Origin: Carboxylicivirga sp. M1479
GTDB lineage: Bacteria; Bacteroidota; Bacteroidia; Bacteroidales; Marinilabiliaceae
NCBI RefSeq assembly: GCF_007097485.1
Contig: NZ_VKDE01000022.1
Coordinates: 62,001 to 126,000, forward strand
DNA length: 64,000 nucleotides
Direction: 5' to 3'
The notes beneath the pieces are model-generated. The model was not told the DNA's origin and did no database searches. It saw only the letters and a program-made list of their open reading frames with translations. The position numbers and the translations under genes were made by a program. Below, in pieces: positions 15,131 to 23,959 of this stretch (the first letter of the stretch is position 1; every line of letters begins with the position of its first letter).

Positions 15131-16669
15131 TTACAAAATATCCTTTGGTAAAACTTTACGTGTCCATGTTTTTACCCGTTTTATCTTACTCACTTTCGAA
15201 TCGGGATTAAAATCAAGTGTTGTTTGCCATGAGTTTTCGGGCTGAAATTCAATTTCCATCCCCTCTGCCACTCCTTTAGCTATCTTTTCCGAGTGTATAA
15301 TAGCTATGCACTCAGTATTAAGGTTTGCACTTCGTGGATCTAAATTAAAGGTGCCAATTACGGTTATTTCATCATCAATTACCATTGATTTGGCATGTAA
15401 ACCAAATATGGGCATATGATCCAATGTTTCATGCAGTTCATCCGTCATTATCTGTGCTCGTTCAGCCGCATCAGGTCTAAATTCATAAATCTCAACACCT
15501 GTTTGTAGTAGCTTCTTCCTGCTCGATTGATAGGCACTAAAGGCTTCAACATTATCGGTAGCTGCTAAACTATTGGTTAATATTCTTATTCGAACGCCTC
15601 TATCAACTGCTTGTTTAAAAATATGCTGGCTCAGCTCTGTGGTAACTAAATAGGGTGTTTGAATATCGATTGAATATTTAGCGGCACGAAGCAAACTAAT
15701 CAACGCATCAGTTGAGGCTCCTCCTCCACCCAAACCTTGGGTTCCATCATTTTTACCAGGCTCATCTGACACAAAATCTACTTTTTCAACCCAAATAAAT
15801 TCACCTGAATCAACCAATTGCTGAAAAGCAAGTGGCAATTGCTCTATTCGAGTACGAATCTGAGGCCAAAAATTTTCAGGGTTACAGGCATATTCGTGCA
15901 AACGCTTAAACCGATGCTTTACTTTTTCATATTCGATAACTTTATCGCTTAATTGACGGACTGGTGTGCTTAAGGAATTGGTCCAGAATTTATTAAATGT
16001 AGTGGAAACATCATTAACTGATTTACCAATTAAAAGCACATCACGATCCCGAAAATTATATTCATGATCATAGTCGAAATATTCATCAGCCATGTTACGA
16101 CCACCTGTTATCACAACTTTTCCATCAACAATAAAGGCCTTGTTATGCATGCGTTGGTTTACGCTACGAAAGTCACTGGCAACCGCTTTTATCTTAGAAA
16201 AAATATTTTTGCCCAGGTTAACACCTGGATTGTAAATCTTAATTGAAATATTTTCGTGAGAATCTAATGTTAGAATATCTTCAATATCAGCATCTACCAT
16301 TATATCATCAACAAGAATACGTACTTTAACACCTCGATCTGCAGCTCGTACAATGTAATCACAAGCTATCAGACCAACATTATCCAATGAAAATATAAAG
16401 TATTGAATATCCATCGTTTTCTCAGCATATTCAGAAAGCCAAGCACGAGCAACCATTGATCCCGCACCATCCTCAAGCACATAAACTCCCGTTTTTGTTT
16501 TCATGGAGTCAGTTAAACCAAGCAATTCGGATGTTAGACTTATACTATCGTTTCTATGAATTTTTGAACAAAAATCTGTATCGGAAAAACCTTGTTGCTT
16601 TTTGGGCGAACAAGATGCAATTATCAGAACAAGCAGTAGGTAATTGATTTTTATTGATAAGAATTTCAT
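15131..16669 (-). CDS. Phospholipase D-like lipoprotein (cardiolipin-synthase type)
   Basis: This is a 512-residue protein with a lipoprotein signal (LLLVLIIASCSPKKQ). It has two HKD motifs, H-x-K-x4-D at about residue 174 (HNKAFIVDGKVVITGGRN) and about residue 423 (HAKSMVIDDEITVIGTFNLDPRS), which together form one phosphatidyl-transfer active site. The layout is that of the PLD superfamily members close to YmdC/ClsC-type cardiolipin synthases rather than of nucleases. It likely acts on phospholipids in the cell envelope. Monocistronic; about 235 bp without genes lie upstream. Confidence 0.85.
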   Translation of the reverse strand: MKFLSIKINYLLLVLIIASCSPKKQQGFSDTDFCSKIHRNDSISLTSELLGLTDSMKTKTGVYVLEDGAGSMVARAWLSEYAEKTMDIQYFIFSLDNVGLIACDYIVRAADRGVKVRILVDDIMVDADIEDILTLDSHENISIKIYNPGVNLGKNIFSKIKAVASDFRSVNQRMHNKAFIVDGKVVITGGRNMADEYFDYDHEYNFRDRDVLLIGKSVNDVSTTFNKFWTNSLSTPVRQLSDKVIEYEKVKHRFKRLHEYACNPENFWPQIRTRIEQLPLAFQQLVDSGEFIWVEKVDFVSDEPGKNDGTQGLGGGGASTDALISLLRAAKYSIDIQTPYLVTTELSQHIFKQAVDRGVRIRILTNSLAATDNVEAFSAYQSSRKKLLQTGVEIYEFRPDAAERAQIMTDELHETLDHMPIFGLHAKSMVIDDEITVIGTFNLDPRSANLNTECIAIIHSEKIAKGVAEGMEIEFQPENSWQTTLDFNPDSKVSKIKRVKTWTRKVLPKDIL

Positions 16670-16905
16670 GAATCAACGCTTTACATGTGTGAATAATAAC
16701 ACTTAAAACACTCGTAGAAGCGACTATAGCATAGTCCCAAGCATTACTTCGTTAATATACAATAAAACAAATTAATAACTATAGTGCACTATGCATGAAA
16801 TTTTGTAGACTCAAAAATGCTATTCATTAAATAAGATTGTGCCATCCAACTAACTTCACATATACATAAGCATCCTAACAATGTACCATACAATAAATTC
16901 TTTAA

Positions 16906-17409
16906 CTATACACTTTGCTTAATCCACTTACGGTCACGTGTAGTAGCATCCACCACTCCAAGTCCTAATGACTCACCAAGAGCTAACGCTTCTTCAATTG
17001 CGTTGTTTTTGTCGGTAGTCATAACCTTTATAACGCTTGGGCGTTCTTCTTTAGTCACTAGGTTAACTCTGAATCGATAATCTGAAGATTCAGCTTGTAC
17101 ATACTTAGCAGAAGAAGCCTGATATTTCTTGCAAGTCATCATAACCCTTACAACCGTTACATAATCTAAAGCAGGTATCTTTCTCCAGGTACCTGATATA
17201 TAATTGAAAAACTGATAATAGCGTCTCATTTTACCACTTTCAGTATCAATTTCTAAACCAGCTTTAGTCAAAAATATACCCAAAGTAATAATAGTACTCA
17301 ACACTCCGAATAGCAGATTAACAAACACCATTAACGATAAATTAATGATGAATACTATGGCCACTCCTATGTTAAATCGTTGCTGAACCTCCTTGCTTCT
17401 ATAATACAT
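16906..17409 (-). CDS. Small membrane protein, function unknown
   Basis: The 167-residue protein has two adjacent hydrophobic segments (about 13-32 and 35-49) followed by a soluble domain with beta-strands (YYQFFNYISGTWRKIPALDYVTVVRVMM, SSDYRFRVNLVTKEERPSVIKVM) and a helix NAIEEALALGESLGLGVVDA. The pattern resembles a PH-like domain behind a membrane hairpin, as in several Bacteroidota proteins that place a PH-like domain in the cytosol. I do not recognise a named family. It stands alone, divergent from mnmH-selD. Confidence 0.65.
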   Translation of the reverse strand: MYYRSKEVQQRFNIGVAIVFIINLSLMVFVNLLFGVLSTIITLGIFLTKAGLEIDTESGKMRRYYQFFNYISGTWRKIPALDYVTVVRVMMTCKKYQASSAKYVQAESSDYRFRVNLVTKEERPSVIKVMTTDKNNAIEEALALGESLGLGVVDATTRDRKWIKQSV

Positions 17410-17803
17410 GATGCATTATTTTATTACACATAAGCTCATAACATGGCCTATGCACGTTTATTAATACTCCATAATTAGCTTGTGTTTGAATCCTCCCCAT
17501 CCCACTACACAAATTATATGTATAACTGAGACAGCTCAAAACTAATAAAAAAGTAGCAATAACATAGTGAATATGACTTATTTGATAAATAAAAATATCA
17601 CTCAATTATTTTAGCAAAACATCGCATTACCAACAATACCCTAACAGTACATATTGTCAATAAAGGATTCGACTAGCTTTAGCCAAGTATTAAACCAATC
17701 AACTTTTTATAATTCTTGTTAGTGCAATCAACTATGAAAATTTCATTTTTTAAATAACCACTTTACTTTTATAGTCATTCAACAATATGACTACCTTTGC
17801 CGC
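17410..17803. other. Divergent intergenic region before mnmH
   Basis: About 390 AT-rich bases between the membrane-protein gene (minus) and mnmH (plus). A short minus frame inside it has no protein-like composition. The only signal I see is the TACCTTTG box at its right end. Confidence 0.4.
17792..17799 (+). promoter_or_regulatory. Candidate -7 box just before the mnmH start codon
   Basis: TACCTTTG is a perfect match to TAnnTTTG and ends only four bases before the ATG at 17804. If used, transcription would begin at or near the A of ATG, giving a leaderless message. No clear -33 TTTG is present at the expected distance. Confidence 0.35.
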
Positions 17804-18832
17804 ATGCCAATAGATATAAGTATACAAAGTTACTTAAGGGAGTATAGCCATATACCGTTAATCGATGTTCGCTCACCGGGGGAATATAAAAAGGGTCACA
17901 TACCAACAGCTTATAGCATACCATTATTTAGTGACGATGAACGTGCCGACATAGGAACTGTATACAAGCAAGAGTCGCAAAAAAAAGCAATTGAATTAGG
18001 GCATCAATATGTAAATCCTAAACTTCAATGGTTTATTGATGAATCGCTAAAAGCAGCACCAAAGAAAAATATTGTAATACATTGTTGGCGAGGTGGCATG
18101 CGTAGTCATGCATTTGCAAAACACCTAAAAGACAATGGTTTTAATCAGGTTTATGTCATCGAAAAAGGCTATAAGGCATATCGCTATGAAGCTTTAAACA
18201 ACTTTGAACAGGGCTCTTTAAATCTACTGGGTGGTTATACTGGCAGTGGTAAAACACATATACTACACAAAATACAAGAAGCCGGACTTCAGGTATTGGA
18301 TCTGGAAGGCCTTGCATCACATAAAGGTTCTGCTTTTGGAAATATTGGAATGGCTAAACAACCAACTACCGAGCAGTTTGAGAACAACCTATTTTGGGAG
18401 TGGCGCCAATTTAATATGGATCTGCCTATTTGGGTAGAAGATGAAAGTCCCAACATTGGCGATGTTAATATTCCAATGCTTTTATACCAGAAAATGCGCA
18501 ACTCTTCATTGTACTTTATCGAAATAAGTAAAGAAGAGCGCGCTAAACTTTTAGTAAATGAATATGCCTTGGGCGATAAAGCCAAGCTAAGTAACGGTAT
18601 TAATCGTATTTCGAGAAGATTGGGTAATGATGTAGCAAAAAAAGCTCATAACTATCTTCAGGAGGATAATTTTTATGAAGTGGCCCTGTTAACCCTTGGT
18701 TATTACGATAAGTATTATAAACGAGGAATAGCCAAACGAGACACCTCTGATATTCATTTTATACCTATGCCTAATACCAATGCACAGGAAAATGCAAAAA
18801 CATTAATTGAATACACAACATGTCTGAAATAA
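17804..18832 (+). CDS. mnmH: tRNA 2-selenouridine synthase
   Basis: This is a 342-residue protein. Residues 5-125 form a rhodanese domain with active-site Cys94 in HCWRGGMRS; residues about 135-330 form the P-loop domain with [12 protein letters not shown]. This two-domain layout is specific to SelU/MnmH, which first geranylates and then selenates 2-thiouridine at the wobble position of Lys, Glu and Gln tRNAs, using selenophosphate. The next gene, selD, supplies selenophosphate, and the two coding regions overlap by 13 bp. The start at 17804 leaves the rhodanese opening [12 protein letters not shown] intact. Confidence 0.95.
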   Translation: MPIDISIQSYLREYSHIPLIDVRSPGEYKKGHIPTAYSIPLFSDDERADIGTVYKQESQKKAIELGHQYVNPKLQWFIDESLKAAPKKNIVIHCWRGGMRSHAFAKHLKDNGFNQVYVIEKGYKAYRYEALNNFEQGSLNLLGGYTGSGKTHILHKIQEAGLQVLDLEGLASHKGSAFGNIGMAKQPTTEQFENNLFWEWRQFNMDLPIWVEDESPNIGDVNIPMLLYQKMRNSSLYFIEISKEERAKLLVNEYALGDKAKLSNGINRISRRLGNDVAKKAHNYLQEDNFYEVALLTLGYYDKYYKRGIAKRDTSDIHFIPMPNTNAQENAKTLIEYTTCLK

Positions 18833-19851
18833 AACTAACACAATATAGCCATGGCGCAGGTTGTGGCTGCAAAATAGCACCATCGGTTCTTACAGATATA
18901 TTAAAAAGCAACATTACCCCAATTCACGATGACAAACTAATTGTGGGCAATAGCAGTCGTGATGATGCTGCTGTATATGATATGGAGGATGGAACGGCCA
19001 TTATTAGCACCACTGATTTTTTTATGCCCATTGTTGATGATCCATTTACATTTGGAAAAATAGCGGCAGCAAATGCCATTAGCGATATTTACGCCATGGG
19101 AGGCCAGGCTCTATTAGCCATTGCCATTTTAGGTTGGCCAGTTAACAAACTATCTCCAGAAGTAGCCTCACAAGTAATGGATGGTGGCAGGCAAGCATGT
19201 AAAGAAGCAGGTATTGTTCTAGCTGGAGGACATAGCATTGATAGCCCTGAACCAATCTTTGGTTTAGCGGTTACTGGTCGGGTAGATCTTGATAAGCTTA
19301 AAAGAAATGACACGGCAACACCAGGTTGCAAACTATACTTAACCAAACCTTTGGGAGTTGGTATTTTATCTACCGCGCAAAAAAAAGGATTGTTAAAGCA
19401 AGAGCATAGCCATATTGCTCCAGATTTAATGAGTCAATTAAACTTGATAGGTCAAAAACTGGCAACTATTAAAGGTATTAAAGCCATGACTGATGTTACT
19501 GGTTTTAGTTTGATAGGACACTTAAGCGAAATGTGCGAAGGCAGTAGGCTTAGCGCCCATATTAACTTTGACAAAGTACCTAAACTAGCAATGTTAAATG
19601 AGTATATTGCCCAACAGTGTTTACCAGGAGGCACTACACGTAACTGGCTTAGTTACGGTAATGAAGTTACATTAAGCCACGATTATTACAAGGATATTCT
19701 CTGTGACCCACAAACCAGCGGAGGCTTGTTAATTGCAGTTGAAAATGAATCCATCAATGAAGTTGAGACTCTTTTAAAAGAGCATGATATTGAACCAATC
19801 TGCTTTGGGGAACTCACTTGTGCTAAGGAGAAATTAATATACGTTGAGTAA
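18820..19851 (+). CDS. selD: Selenide, water dikinase (selenophosphate synthetase)
   Basis: The 343-residue protein makes selenophosphate from selenide and ATP. The flexible N-terminal loop reads [10 protein letters not shown], with catalytic Cys15 (equivalent to E. coli Cys17) and Lys18; this is the Cys form, not the selenocysteine form. The AIRS-type ATP-binding core follows ([45 protein letters not shown]), then [13 protein letters not shown] and [11 protein letters not shown]. It overlaps mnmH and is the last gene of the pair. No selA or selB is in the window, so selenium use for tRNA modification alone is the simplest reading. Confidence 0.97.
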   Translation: MSEIKLTQYSHGAGCGCKIAPSVLTDILKSNITPIHDDKLIVGNSSRDDAAVYDMEDGTAIISTTDFFMPIVDDPFTFGKIAAANAISDIYAMGGQALLAIAILGWPVNKLSPEVASQVMDGGRQACKEAGIVLAGGHSIDSPEPIFGLAVTGRVDLDKLKRNDTATPGCKLYLTKPLGVGILSTAQKKGLLKQEHSHIAPDLMSQLNLIGQKLATIKGIKAMTDVTGFSLIGHLSEMCEGSRLSAHINFDKVPKLAMLNEYIAQQCLPGGTTRNWLSYGNEVTLSHDYYKDILCDPQTSGGLLIAVENESINEVETLLKEHDIEPICFGELTCAKEKLIYVE

Positions 19852-19950
19852 CAAAAAAACTATTCATTCCACACATTCGACATTTTTGTTTTATTGGTAG
19901 AAAAAAAAATGTATATTCAGACTTCCAAAAAATGAAACGAAGTCTTTTTA

Positions 19951-22383
19951 ATGAAACAAGCCCTTAAGCTAGTTAGCTGCTTATTAATACTTTTAGTGTG
20001 CCATAATAGCTTTGCTAAACAAGTTAATGACACCATTGTATTGCAACTAAAATGGAAGCATCAATTTCAGTTTGCAGGCTTCTATGCTGCTATTAAAAAA
20101 GGTTATTATGCCGACCAAGGCTTTCATGTCATTGTTAAACCAGGGCATCCAGGCGTTAACATGGTACAAGAAGTTCTATCGGGGAATGCACATTATGGGA
20201 TCAGTAATTCAGCACTGATAAGTGATCGTAATAATAAGCTCCCTGTTGTTGCATTGGCTGCTATTTTCCAGCATTCTCCCGAAGTTCTCATAGCTCGAAA
20301 AGACACAAGTATTAAAACAATTGGAGACTTTAAAAATAGTCGCATATCTATAGGAAGGCACGGACTTACATCCACCGAAGCTTTACTGATGAAGTTTGGC
20401 ATTAGTAATGAAAACTATACCTATAATAACTCCACTTCACTGATAGATGACCTTGCGAACCAGCAAACGGATATTATTGCCAGTTACCTTACCGATGCCC
20501 CAAACATTCTAGATCAAAAAGGCATTGAACATATCGTTTTTAAACCCCGATCGTATGGCATAGATTTATATGGCGACATATTATTTACTTCACAAGCTAA
20601 TATTGAACAAAATAGAAGAAAGGTAGAGCGTTTTGTGAAAGCATCGCTCAATGGGTGGATTTATGCCATGGACAACAAGGAGGAGCTAATTGAACACATC
20701 ATTAACACCTATGAAACGTCCCTTTCCGAAGAGCAATTGCGTTACGAAGCAACCGTGATGGAAGAGCTAATAATGCCAAAATTAATTGATCCCGGACATA
20801 TGTCTCCTGAAAGGTGGCACTATATTGCCGAAACATTTGTTAGAATTGGACAATTGCAGCCTCTTTATTCCATAGATGGTTTTTTACTTGAAGATTATCA
20901 ACCCTTTAACACACGTAGAATTAAACTTCTTCTATATATTCTACTAGCTATTGTAATTCTTTCACTGATAAGCTTAAGTATATTTTTCACCTTTAATCGC
21001 CGCTTAAAAAAATCAGTATTAGAACGAACGGAAGCACTTTCTCAGGCAAACAAAAGCTTGAGAAACGAAATTAGTCGCCGACAAATGGCTCATGCCAACC
21101 TATCATTAAGTGAGGATCGTTATAAATTATTATTTGAAGATTCGCCCATATCGTTGTGGGAGGAAGATTTTAGCCAAACCAAGCAAATGCTTGATGAGTT
21201 GGTTAATAGCGGCAATACAGATATCGAACGCTACTTGAGAAGTAACCCGAACTTTGTTAAAGAATGTGCACAAGGCGTTCGCATAATCAATATTAACAAA
21301 GCCACCGTACAATACATGGAGGCTAAGGACAAAAAGTATATTTTAGAAAATGTAAATCAGGTGTTTAATGAAATGGCTCTTAAAGATTTTGCAGAAGAGC
21401 TTATTACATTTTATAAAGGCATATACTTATACGAACAGGAATCGGAACACATAACATTTAAGGGGAATAAAATACATGTCTCTATAACAGTGAAAATACC
21501 TAACGGCTATGAAAAAACATGGAGCAAGGTTATTGTGTCCCTCATTAATGTAACTGACCTGAAAAAAACTACCGAAGAGCTCAGTTTTAAAGAAATACTT
21601 TTACGCCAGCAAAACGAAGCTCTAAAGGGCATTAATGAAGAACTCAAAAACTCAAAAATAAAAGCAGAAGAAAGTGATCGACTAAAAACGGCTTTCCTTT
21701 CTAACATGAGCCATGAAATAAGGACGCCCATGAACGGTATTGTTGGTTTTACCGATTTGCTTAAAGATTCAAGTATCAGGCAAAAAGAAAGAGAACATTA
21801 TTTAGATATAATTGAGGACAACTCACAACAGTTACTACGTATTATTTCCGACATTATTGATATTTCTAAAATAGAAGCTTCTCAATTGAAAGTTGTAAAG
21901 AGTGATATTAACATCGAAAAACTTTTTAAACATCTTCACGAAGTATTTCAATTACGTATAAACAAACTCGAAAAGCAAGACTTGGAGCTTTCGTATTACT
22001 TTCATCCTGATTTAGATATTGAAAACCTAAGGCTTGAAAGCGATATAACCCGATTACGCCAAATATTAACCAACCTGCTTGAAAATGCTGTTAAGTTTAC
22101 GCCAAAAGGAAGTATCGAATTTGGAATTGTTCCATCGAACCAAAATGACATGCTTATATTGTATGTTAAAGACACAGGCATTGGCATTAAAACAGAACGT
22201 GTATCGCAAATATTCGATAGGTTCTTTAGAGAAGAAGAACGATTTGGAGCGAATTTAGGTGGTACTGGCTTGGGCTTATCGATTGCTAAAAACCTAGTTG
22301 AATTATTGGGTGGCCAAATCTTTGTGCAAAGCAAACCTGCTGAAGGCACCAAGTTTTATTTCACACACCCATACAAGCAATAA
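19951..22383 (+). CDS. Sensor histidine kinase with NMT1/THI5 periplasmic domain
   Basis: This is an 810-residue membrane protein. A signal peptide (1-22) is followed by an NMT1/THI5-like periplasmic solute-binding domain (about 25-275) with the family opening LQLKWKHQFQFAGFYAAIKKGYY. One transmembrane helix lies at about 328-349, a short coiled coil follows, then a PAS-like domain (about 385-540). The HisKA domain carries SNMSHEIRTPMNG with the phospho-accepting His near residue 588. The HATPase domain has N box LLENAVKFTP, G1 DTGIGI and G2 GGTGLGLSIAKNL. No receiver domain is attached and no response-regulator gene is adjacent. The ligand is likely a small thiamine-precursor-, amine- or sulfonate-like molecule; this is inference from the domain family. 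Confidence 0.92.
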   Translation: MKQALKLVSCLLILLVCHNSFAKQVNDTIVLQLKWKHQFQFAGFYAAIKKGYYADQGFHVIVKPGHPGVNMVQEVLSGNAHYGISNSALISDRNNKLPVVALAAIFQHSPEVLIARKDTSIKTIGDFKNSRISIGRHGLTSTEALLMKFGISNENYTYNNSTSLIDDLANQQTDIIASYLTDAPNILDQKGIEHIVFKPRSYGIDLYGDILFTSQANIEQNRRKVERFVKASLNGWIYAMDNKEELIEHIINTYETSLSEEQLRYEATVMEELIMPKLIDPGHMSPERWHYIAETFVRIGQLQPLYSIDGFLLEDYQPFNTRRIKLLLYILLAIVILSLISLSIFFTFNRRLKKSVLERTEALSQANKSLRNEISRRQMAHANLSLSEDRYKLLFEDSPISLWEEDFSQTKQMLDELVNSGNTDIERYLRSNPNFVKECAQGVRIININKATVQYMEAKDKKYILENVNQVFNEMALKDFAEELITFYKGIYLYEQESEHITFKGNKIHVSITVKIPNGYEKTWSKVIVSLINVTDLKKTTEELSFKEILLRQQNEALKGINEELKNSKIKAEESDRLKTAFLSNMSHEIRTPMNGIVGFTDLLKDSSIRQKEREHYLDIIEDNSQQLLRIISDIIDISKIEASQLKVVKSDINIEKLFKHLHEVFQLRINKLEKQDLELSYYFHPDLDIENLRLESDITRLRQILTNLLENAVKFTPKGSIEFGIVPSNQNDMLILYVKDTGIGIKTERVSQIFDRFFREEERFGANLGGTGLGLSIAKNLVELLGGQIFVQSKPAEGTKFYFTHPYKQ

Positions 22384-22384
22384 A

Positions 22385-22732
22385 TCAAATGTTTTCTTTG
22401 TTACGCTGGCGTGTTGTAAATTTTATCATGCCATCTAATTGCCAAAAAATTAAAAACAGAACACTTGCTAATAAAGGGTATTTAAGTAATTGGAAATCTA
22501 AACCTCCAATGCTTATCTGAAACATAGGTAAGGTAATGCTTACAGCGATGCCAAATACAGATCCCAACACAAAAAATAACCACGAAAGCCTAAGATTTTT
22601 AATAACAGAACGCTTACCAACTAGCTCAGTTCTTACTCGCCACATCAGTTTACTTTCAAAATCTGAAAATGGCATTTCAACTTTGCTTTCACGAAGCAAT
22701 GATTTCAATTGCTGATCTTTAAATTCGTCCAT
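22385..22732 (-). CDS. Membrane protein of an ECF-sigma operon (anti-sigma-like)
   Basis: The 115-residue protein has a charged N-terminal cytoplasmic part (LKSLLRESKVEMPFSDFESKLMWRVRTE) and two transmembrane helices (about 46-68 and 80-98). Its gene follows the sigma-factor gene by 10 bp on the same strand, the usual place for an anti-sigma factor, but the zinc-finger (HxxxCxxC) motif of ZAS-type anti-sigma proteins is absent. I therefore call it anti-sigma-like on context only. It is convergent with the sensor-kinase gene, with one base between the two stops. Confidence 0.6.
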   Translation of the reverse strand: MDEFKDQQLKSLLRESKVEMPFSDFESKLMWRVRTELVGKRSVIKNLRLSWLFFVLGSVFGIAVSITLPMFQISIGGLDFQLLKYPLLASVLFLIFWQLDGMIKFTTRQRNKENI

Positions 22733-22742
22733 CCTATATTGT

Positions 22743-23294
22743 TCAGATAATTAAACGTGATTCTTTCTTGAGTATATCATTGAGGTACGAGTAAAAACTT
22801 TTTCGAGCTCGATGCATTACTACTTTTACCTTGCTGTTTGACCAGCCTGTTACATCCTTTACTTCAGTAATACTTAATTCTTCTAAGTAGAATAATCGCA
22901 AAGCTAAGCTCTCATTGGCACTCATTAACTTAAGGGTTTCATTGATATAATACTTGCGTTCATCCTGTTCCAAAGTATCAAACTGACTTTGGTCAACAGT
23001 ATCTTCTATTGCTACCAATGGCTCATTTTTCCACTTTTTCTCTTTGTCTAAACGCCTAAAAGCAATATTAACGATAATACGATAAAACCAGGTACTATAT
23101 TTCGACTGCCCCTTAAAGGTATGCATCTTTCCAAAAGATTTCATAAATGCCTCTTGAGTTACCTCTTCGGCTAGAAATTCATCCTTTACAACAGAAAGAG
23201 CAATAGAAAAGGCCATGTCCTGATACCGTCTGATAAAATATCGGTACCCCTGCTCATCGCCTTCTATTACTTTTTTGATGTAAATATGATCCAC
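22743..23294 (-). CDS. ECF-type RNA polymerase sigma factor
   Basis: The 183-residue protein has region 2 (RRYQDMAFSIALSVVKDEFLAEEVTQEAFMKSFGKMHTFKGQSKYSTWFYRIIVN) and region 4 (LALRLFYLEELSITEVKDVTGWSNSKVKVVMHRARKSF), the group 4 or extracytoplasmic-function layout without regions 1 and 3. It directs polymerase to a small regulon, possibly envelope stress. The start codon overlaps the stop of the DUF6249 gene by one base, and the anti-sigma-like gene follows, so the three form one operon. Confidence 0.93.
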   Translation of the reverse strand: MDHIYIKKVIEGDEQGYRYFIRRYQDMAFSIALSVVKDEFLAEEVTQEAFMKSFGKMHTFKGQSKYSTWFYRIIVNIAFRRLDKEKKWKNEPLVAIEDTVDQSQFDTLEQDERKYYINETLKLMSANESLALRLFYLEELSITEVKDVTGWSNSKVKVVMHRARKSFYSYLNDILKKESRLII

Positions 23295-23647
23295 TATTGA
23301 ACTCTCTTTTTATCAGTAAAATGTGCCAATACCATACCCATACCACCAAACAAAACTGTCGATCCAAATATCATTGGTTCGGCATCTATGCTAGATGGAA
23401 GAAAAGGTTCAACAATGGTAGATAGTGTTAATCCGAAAGATATACCTACTAATAGAAGACCGAACTTGAGCCAAGGAAAAGTAAAACCTTTTCGTTCAGG
23501 TTTCTTACCGTAAAAATTACTGGCATCGGCTCCTTTTTCTATTAACATGGTTCGTTCTTTTGTACGAGCTTGCAGATAAAAATACCATGAAAAGAAAACT
23601 GTTGAGAATAATCCCAACCAAATTACTGCTAGTGCTAAGTCATTCAT
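23294..23647 (-). CDS. DUF6249-type membrane protein
   Basis: The 117-residue protein has three hydrophobic segments (about 6-25, 58-78 and 92-108). A cytoplasmic loop contains RTKERTMLIEKGADASNFYG, the hallmark of small Bacteroidota membrane proteins found next to ECF sigma genes. It is the first gene of the sigma operon and ends on the sigma start codon. A role in sensing or in holding the sigma factor is conceivable but unproven. Confidence 0.75.
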   Translation of the reverse strand: MNDLALAVIWLGLFSTVFFSWYFYLQARTKERTMLIEKGADASNFYGKKPERKGFTFPWLKFGLLLVGISFGLTLSTIVEPFLPSSIDAEPMIFGSTVLFGGMGMVLAHFTDKKRVQ

Positions 23648-23721
23648 AATCCATTCTTTTTATTTGTTTCTCTACTGAGATACACTCAAACATAGAATGG
23701 TTACAATAAAAACTAACTTTT

Positions 23722-23949
23722 TTAAAAGATTGAATCAATCTCTATTTGTCCACTCAAAACCAGCCAGCCAAAAACAGAGAATAAGATACCAAGAACAGCA
23801 TAAAAGATACGGGCTCCATTTCGCCCCATCAACTTAATCATTACCTGTGCTCTACGTTGCTTAAAAAACCATTCCCAATTAGTAATAGAGGCCATTAATA
23901 TTAAAGCCCCCACTCCAAGCATAAGGTAAAACAATACATCTGAATTCAT
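23722..23949 (-). CDS. Small membrane protein, Imm17-like
   Basis: The 75-residue protein has two transmembrane helices (about 6-22 and 48-66) and a basic loop WEWFFKQRRAQVMIKLMGRNGARIFYAVLGILF. The FKQRRA...GRNGARIFY pattern is that of proteins annotated as immunity 17 family in Bacteroidota. No toxin gene is next to it, so an immunity role is doubtful; a general membrane role fits equally well. It follows trkA by 10 bp and may be co-transcribed. Confidence 0.6.
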   Translation of the reverse strand: MNSDVLFYLMLGVGALILMASITNWEWFFKQRRAQVMIKLMGRNGARIFYAVLGILFSVFGWLVLSGQIEIDSIF

Positions 23950-23959
23950 CGGCTAAAAT

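Noticed and set aside
17399-17605. Short minus-strand frame upstream of the membrane-protein gene
   Set aside because: It has no protein-like composition, and no second signal supports it.
17804-19851. Selenocysteine codon in selD
   Set aside because: No in-frame TGA; the catalytic position is a Cys codon.
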